DNA from: Candidatus Bathycorpusculum sp.
GTDB lineage: Archaea > Thermoproteota > Bathyarchaeia > Bathyarchaeales > Bathycorpusculaceae
Reading direction: 5' to 3'
DNA: 9,964 nucleotides
NCBI GenBank assembly: GCA_009779045.1
Contig: WREZ01000033.1
Coordinates: 1 to 9,964 of the forward strand
The notes beneath the pieces were generated by a model. That model was not told the origin of the DNA, did no database searches, and saw nothing but the letters and a program-made list of their open reading frames with translations. Positions 6,900-9,964 of this stretch are shown here, piece after piece (position 1 is the first letter of the stretch; each line of letters begins with the position of its first letter). Made by a program: the position numbers and the translations under genes.

Positions 6900-6945
6900 A
6901 AAGCGGCCTCTGTTTATAATATAGATTCTTTGGAAGGTATGATTT

Positions 6946-6958
6946 CCATAAATTTAAA
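6946..6958 (-). promoter_or_regulatory. TATA-like box of alaS
   Basis: TTTAAATTTATGG on the minus strand would start transcription near 6926 and leave a leader of about 27 bases containing the AGAGG ribosome site. A second AT-rich stretch (TATATTATAAA, about 6912-6923) is too close to the ATG to serve. Confidence 0.35.
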
Positions 6959-7154
6959 GAGTACCCCAAAAATAACACCTCAATACTCTCATTTTCATCC
7001 TTTAGATAGCTATAAGTCTACAGAGAAAACAAGAAAACACCGTATGTTGTTTTTTGTTACATATTGTCCGCTTTATTTTTTCTGTAATGAATAAATGCGC
7101 AGATATCCTGCAGAGGTTATAGCTAAATTTTAGTGCTATTTACGCTAAATGTGG

Positions 7155-8498
7155 TTAAGGTGAATGCCAATTATCGATAAGTGTATATGGTTTATTTTGT
7201 TTTTCTTCTTGTCCAAATCGCCTTAGAGGCTTAGATAGGTGTCGTTGTGACCGTGTAGAGGTTGTATACAGGCCTGTTTTTAGTGTTCGCGGCAGGGGGT
7301 TTTCCTGTTTTTTTAGGTCAACAAATTTTTTGCTACATTTTTCGCATCTAAAGCCTTGTTGTTTACCCATAGATTTTAAGCGTTTTTGACAGTTAGGACA
7401 GAGAGGATTTTGTTGAACCAGTTTTTGGTTAAGCATTATGATGGCGATTTTTTCAAGATTTATTGTCAGAGGTTTAGTTTTTGTTGCCTTATGTACAGCA
7501 CCAATAGCTTCTACGGAATCGCCGATTATAAGTTCTCGAGCTATTTTACGCAGGTCACCTGTGGGCTCATATGCAGCGCAGTCTACTTCGCCAAATGCGG
7601 TCTTTAGGCCAAAAATTACGTGCCTAAGTGGTACGATTTGTGGGTTTTTAGAAACAACTCCTTTAAGAATTACTGAGCTGTAACATTCCAATTTATCCAT
7701 TGAGTTAGCTTGTTTTAAATGAGCATCAGTACCTTGGTTTGACCTAAAGATTATCCAACGTTCAATGGGTTCTAAAGATTTAACAATTTCAAAGGCCTGT
7801 TTAACCACATCAGCTGATTCACCTCGAATACCAAATAAAACAGGGTCAGGCCCACGGGGAGTAATTAAAACTCGTTTCTTTTCATAGTCTATATTGTTGA
7901 AAACTTTTGGCTGTAACAGCTGATCCATGTTAAATACTGATTCTTTCTCTATAAGACGTTTAGTACCACAATTCATAGCTGTACGATAGGCAATTAACTC
8001 GTAGGTATAGTCCCCTTTTAGAGTTTCACCTATAGCTGCTAGAGCACCTATTATGCCTCGGCAATTGTTGTAGCCTAACGCTTCTGCACCAACTTTACGA
8101 ATTAATGTAACAGCTTCTTTTAGGGTAACTATACTGGTTTCTGCTTGTTGAGAAAAATCTGTTAAATTCTGTGGAATATTTTCCTGTTCATAGAATACAA
8201 TTCCAGGATTAGTTCCCTTAGCACTTACATGTAAGTGTTGATCCCAAAGATTCAAAACTAACTCTTTAATATCGCCGGCCAACTGTGTAGGGTACCTGAA
8301 TCGTAGGCAAAGGGCGCCGTTTCCCCGAGTTTTCCAGGGTACATTTGGGTTAAGGCGTATTAAAGAGGGATAATCGATAAATTGCACAGGTATTTGTGCA
8401 AGTTTTTCTGTTAAAACGGCAGCAAGATACGTAGTGCATCCGCCCTTAATTGAATCAGTATCATCTAAACCAATATGCATAACAGAGGTATCAGTCAA
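7155..8498 (-). CDS. tiaS: tRNA(Ile2) 2-agmatinylcytidine synthetase
   Basis: TiaS joins agmatine to C2 of cytidine 34 in the CAU-anticodon tRNA-Ile using ATP, making agmatidine, so that the tRNA reads AUA and not AUG. It is the archaeal counterpart of bacterial TilS. The 447 residues show the family signature HIGLDDTDS (8-16), GGCTTY (19-24), the RLNPNVPWKTRGNGA block (48-62), a central kinase-like and ferredoxin-like region with FRSNQGTDAHL (251-261), an OB-fold stretch (about 270-345), and a zinc ribbon with C367, C370, C385 and C388. The tail GLYTTSTRSQRHLSKPLRRFG is also familial. The start is TTG 8498, supported by GGAG eight bases upstream and a TATA box; the family usually begins at the ATG six codons later (8480), which lacks a ribosome site. 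Its gene stands alone between alaS and the UPF0104 gene, all on one strand, with 255- and 166-base gaps. Confidence 0.95.
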   Translation of the reverse strand: MTDTSVMHIGLDDTDSIKGGCTTYLAAVLTEKLAQIPVQFIDYPSLIRLNPNVPWKTRGNGALCLRFRYPTQLAGDIKELVLNLWDQHLHVSAKGTNPGIVFYEQENIPQNLTDFSQQAETSIVTLKEAVTLIRKVGAEALGYNNCRGIIGALAAIGETLKGDYTYELIAYRTAMNCGTKRLIEKESVFNMDQLLQPKVFNNIDYEKKRVLITPRGPDPVLFGIRGESADVVKQAFEIVKSLEPIERWIIFRSNQGTDAHLKQANSMDKLECYSSVILKGVVSKNPQIVPLRHVIFGLKTAFGEVDCAAYEPTGDLRKIARELIIGDSVEAIGAVHKATKTKPLTINLEKIAIIMLNQKLVQQNPLCPNCQKRLKSMGKQQGFRCEKCSKKFVDLKKQENPLPRTLKTGLYTTSTRSQRHLSKPLRRFGQEEKQNKPYTLIDNWHSP

Positions 8499-8506
8499 AC
8501 ACCCAA

Positions 8507-8510
8507 CTCC
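8507..8510 (-). promoter_or_regulatory. Ribosome binding site of tiaS
   Basis: GGAG lies eight bases before TTG 8498. It argues for the rare TTG start over the downstream ATG 8480, which has no such site. Confidence 0.45.
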
Positions 8511-8537
8511 ATCACTCTTTATACAAGGTGATTACAG

Positions 8538-8545
8538 CTTATAAA
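8538..8545 (-). promoter_or_regulatory. TATA box of tiaS
   Basis: TTTATAAG on the minus strand follows the T6 tract and would start transcription near 8516, giving a leader of about 17 bases that includes the GGAG site. A second candidate (CTATATTTATAAAA) lies about 40 bases further upstream. Confidence 0.5.
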
Positions 8546-8546
8546 T

Positions 8547-8566
8547 AAAAAAGATTGTTTTAACAA
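8547..8566 (-). terminator. Hairpin and T6 terminator after the UPF0104 gene
   Basis: On the minus strand TTGTT and AACAA form a five-base stem, followed by TCTTTTTTATTT. It lies about 100 bases past the UPF0104 stop codon and overlaps the start of the tiaS promoter, so the end of one unit and the start of the next are packed together. Confidence 0.4.
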
Positions 8567-8664
8567 CCCTAAAAAGGTTTTATAAATATAGAAAAATTGG
8601 GAAGTATTCCACAGACAGGTTTAGCATGCGTAAACACGTCTTTGGGGGTTTTTGTGGGTAATTG

Positions 8665-9699
8665 TTATTGTTGTGTTTGTTTTACCAATTTTATACTAGT
8701 CCATTGGAATGCTCCATAAGATACAATTAGTCTAAACCATAGTGTTATGGCTCGTGAGAGTAAAGTAACAGAAACACTAAGGCCATCGGGTAAGCCAAGA
8801 GCACGGAAAGCAGAAATCATAACAATCTCGTTAACTCCAAAAATGCCAAGACCAACAGCTTGTAATACACCTGAAATAGTATAGACAATAAGTACGCTAT
8901 CAAAAGGAATGGGGTAACCTAGAGCAGCAAAAACTAAAAACATTACACTGATGTCAAAAAACCAGCTTAAAATTGAATAAACAGCTGCCAAGCCCAAAGC
9001 GCGGGGTTTATTTTTTAACTCGTTTATACTAAGGTGAAAATTGTCTATAACCTCTGTTACTTTTTGATTAAATACTGTTGGATCCCATTTTTTACGGAAA
9101 AATAAGCCAACCCGCGTTGCAAACTGCAGTAATGCATGTGTGGCCTTAGGTTTAATGCTTAGATAATAAATCAAAAATAGCGAAACACAGGATAGTGTCA
9201 AAAACAGAATAATTGAAAATGTGGCTAAAGGTTCTAAAGTGTGATTAAACAGAACTAAAACTAGCCCTGCGCTGAAAGTTACTACTGTGAGAGTCATAAC
9301 TATAATTTTTTGGCCGATAACCGAGGCACCAATTTTTCCAGCATCTTGACTATGAGATTTACTAAACAAATATGTTTTAGCTACATCACCTGACAAACCG
9401 AGCTGTGGAATTGTAGCATCAAAAAATAAACCAGCCCACGTAAAGAGATAAGCATTTTTCACAGTTATTTTTACAGTTAACACATTTAATAGGCTACGCC
9501 AAACCATTGAAGAGAAAAAAATACCAATAAGATAAACAACAAAAGAAGCACTATAGAGGGCAAGATTAGTCTGTGAAATAGTTTCAACAAATGTTGGCAA
9601 ATCTACAAACAATACAAAGTAAACTATGAAAGCAATTAAACCGAAAGCTAAGAGCAGAAAAAGCTTACTGCCTGAAAGTGGCTTTTTTTGCAAAGACAT
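8665..9699 (-). CDS. LPG synthase TM-region (UPF0104) membrane protein
   Basis: A 344-residue multi-pass membrane protein of the flippase-like family that includes the membrane half of bacterial lysylphosphatidylglycerol synthase (MprF) and archaeal AglD-type proteins. Hydrophobic segments lie near 12-32, 47-66, 84-97, 125-151, 157-181, 234-258, 265-286 and 305-330. Family features are the early WRSLLN (67-72), the loop IPQLGLSGDVAKTYLFSK (97-114) matching the usual P-x-GG-E/D-x-x-K/R pattern, and GLGIFGVNEIVMISAFRALG (283-302), which replaces the common GGLGxxE motif. It lacks the soluble aminoacyl-transfer domain, so it is unlikely to make lysyl-lipid by itself; a lipid or sugar-lipid transport role is inferred. 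The annotated ATG 9699 directly abuts GGAGG, with no spacer. TTG 9693, two codons in, lies at a normal six-base spacing and may be the true start. The family call is firm; the substrate is unknown. Confidence 0.9.
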   Translation of the reverse strand: MSLQKKPLSGSKLFLLLAFGLIAFIVYFVLFVDLPTFVETISQTNLALYSASFVVYLIGIFFSSMVWRSLLNVLTVKITVKNAYLFTWAGLFFDATIPQLGLSGDVAKTYLFSKSHSQDAGKIGASVIGQKIIVMTLTVVTFSAGLVLVLFNHTLEPLATFSIILFLTLSCVSLFLIYYLSIKPKATHALLQFATRVGLFFRKKWDPTVFNQKVTEVIDNFHLSINELKNKPRALGLAAVYSILSWFFDISVMFLVFAALGYPIPFDSVLIVYTISGVLQAVGLGIFGVNEIVMISAFRALGLPDGLSVSVTLLSRAITLWFRLIVSYGAFQWTSIKLVKQTQQ

Positions 9700-9704
9700 C
9701 CTCC
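9700..9704 (-). promoter_or_regulatory. Strong GGAGG site abutting the UPF0104 start
   Basis: GGAGG on the minus strand ends at the base before ATG 9699. Its spacing to TTG 9693 is six bases, the usual distance. This makes the third codon the better start candidate. Confidence 0.6.
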
Positions 9705-9815
9705 TGTGAACCTAATCAAAATAAACAGAGGATCTTTTAAGAGTATAGACACCATAAAGAATAGAGATATACTAAAGCCTCTACTTTTTTAAACGCAAAA
9801 CAAAATTTGATGGTT

Positions 9816-9835
9816 CATAACTACCTGTAGTTATG
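9816..9835. repeat. 9-2-9 palindrome upstream of the UPF0104 gene
   Basis: CATAACTAC, a CT spacer and GTAGTTATG form a perfect inverted repeat. GTT (9813-9815) and AAC (9839-9841) could extend it across a bulge. A two-base spacer is too tight for an RNA loop, so a site for a dimeric DNA-binding protein is more likely. It lies about 115 bases upstream of the UPF0104 start. The rest of 9700-9964 shows no supported gene. Confidence 0.6.
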
Positions 9836-9964
9836 TATAACAAAAACTGTATGTATGTACTTGAGAATGACTGGTGATATGTATTAAGACTAACTGGTGT
9901 CTCCATAGGGTGAGCATACAACTCTGCTCTGGCGTGGTCTACTTGTTATGGACAAGCAAAAAAA

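Noticed and set aside
7386..7683. Two open + frames inside tiaS
   Set aside because: Both overlap the conserved tiaS coding region and resemble no protein family.
9870..9899. Direct repeat ACTGGTG, 23 bases apart
   Set aside because: Only seven bases and two copies; not enough for a CRISPR or iteron array.
9948..9964. Possible gene start ATG (MDKQK...) at the right edge
   Set aside because: Only five codons are visible and neither a ribosome site nor a well-placed TATA box supports it.

Overview
The window is archaeal chromosomal DNA of low G+C. The evidence is an archaeal-type alanyl-tRNA synthetase, TiaS (an enzyme confined to archaea) and AT-rich TATA-like boxes shortly upstream of several genes. 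Some starts look leaderless and others have GGAGG- or GGTGA-type ribosome sites. The mix of genes (FUN14-like membrane protein, ParB-like protein with a zinc ribbon, small signal-anchored surface protein, LPG-synthase-TM/UPF0104 protein) would fit a TACK archaeon such as a Bathyarchaeia lineage. That placement is inference; no marker in the window settles the phylum.

Layout from left to right. 1-205 holds no gene I can support. 206-532 (+) is a small FUN14-like membrane protein. 601-1539 (+) is an uncharacterised 312-residue protein. 1706-1779 (-) is tRNA-His(GTG) with its typical G-1:C73 pair. 1780-2254 is a long gene-free stretch with small hairpins, a 10-base tandem repeat and the promoter of the next gene. 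2255-3160 (+) is an orphan ParB-like DNA-binding protein with a C-terminal zinc ribbon. 3345-4019 (+) is a membrane-anchored extracellular protein. The right half is on the minus strand: alaS (6899-4098), tiaS (8498-7155) and a UPF0104 membrane protein (9699-8665). Each seems to have its own promoter and a T-rich terminator, so the window looks like single-gene units and not one operon. The right edge (9700-9964) is a gene-free region with a strong 20-base palindrome.

Functionally, alaS, tiaS and tRNA-His are core translation genes: charging of tRNA-Ala, agmatidine modification of the AUA-decoding tRNA-Ile, and a histidine tRNA. The remaining genes are envelope or DNA-binding proteins without a shared pathway. 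I see no CRISPR array, transposase, integrase or obvious defence cassette.

The most interesting signals are regulatory or compositional. Three copies of GCTACGYA lie in the promoter regions before and after the ParB-like gene. A 9-2-9 palindrome sits upstream of the UPF0104 gene. The G/C strand skew reverses sharply inside alaS. None amounts to clear proof of a new system.
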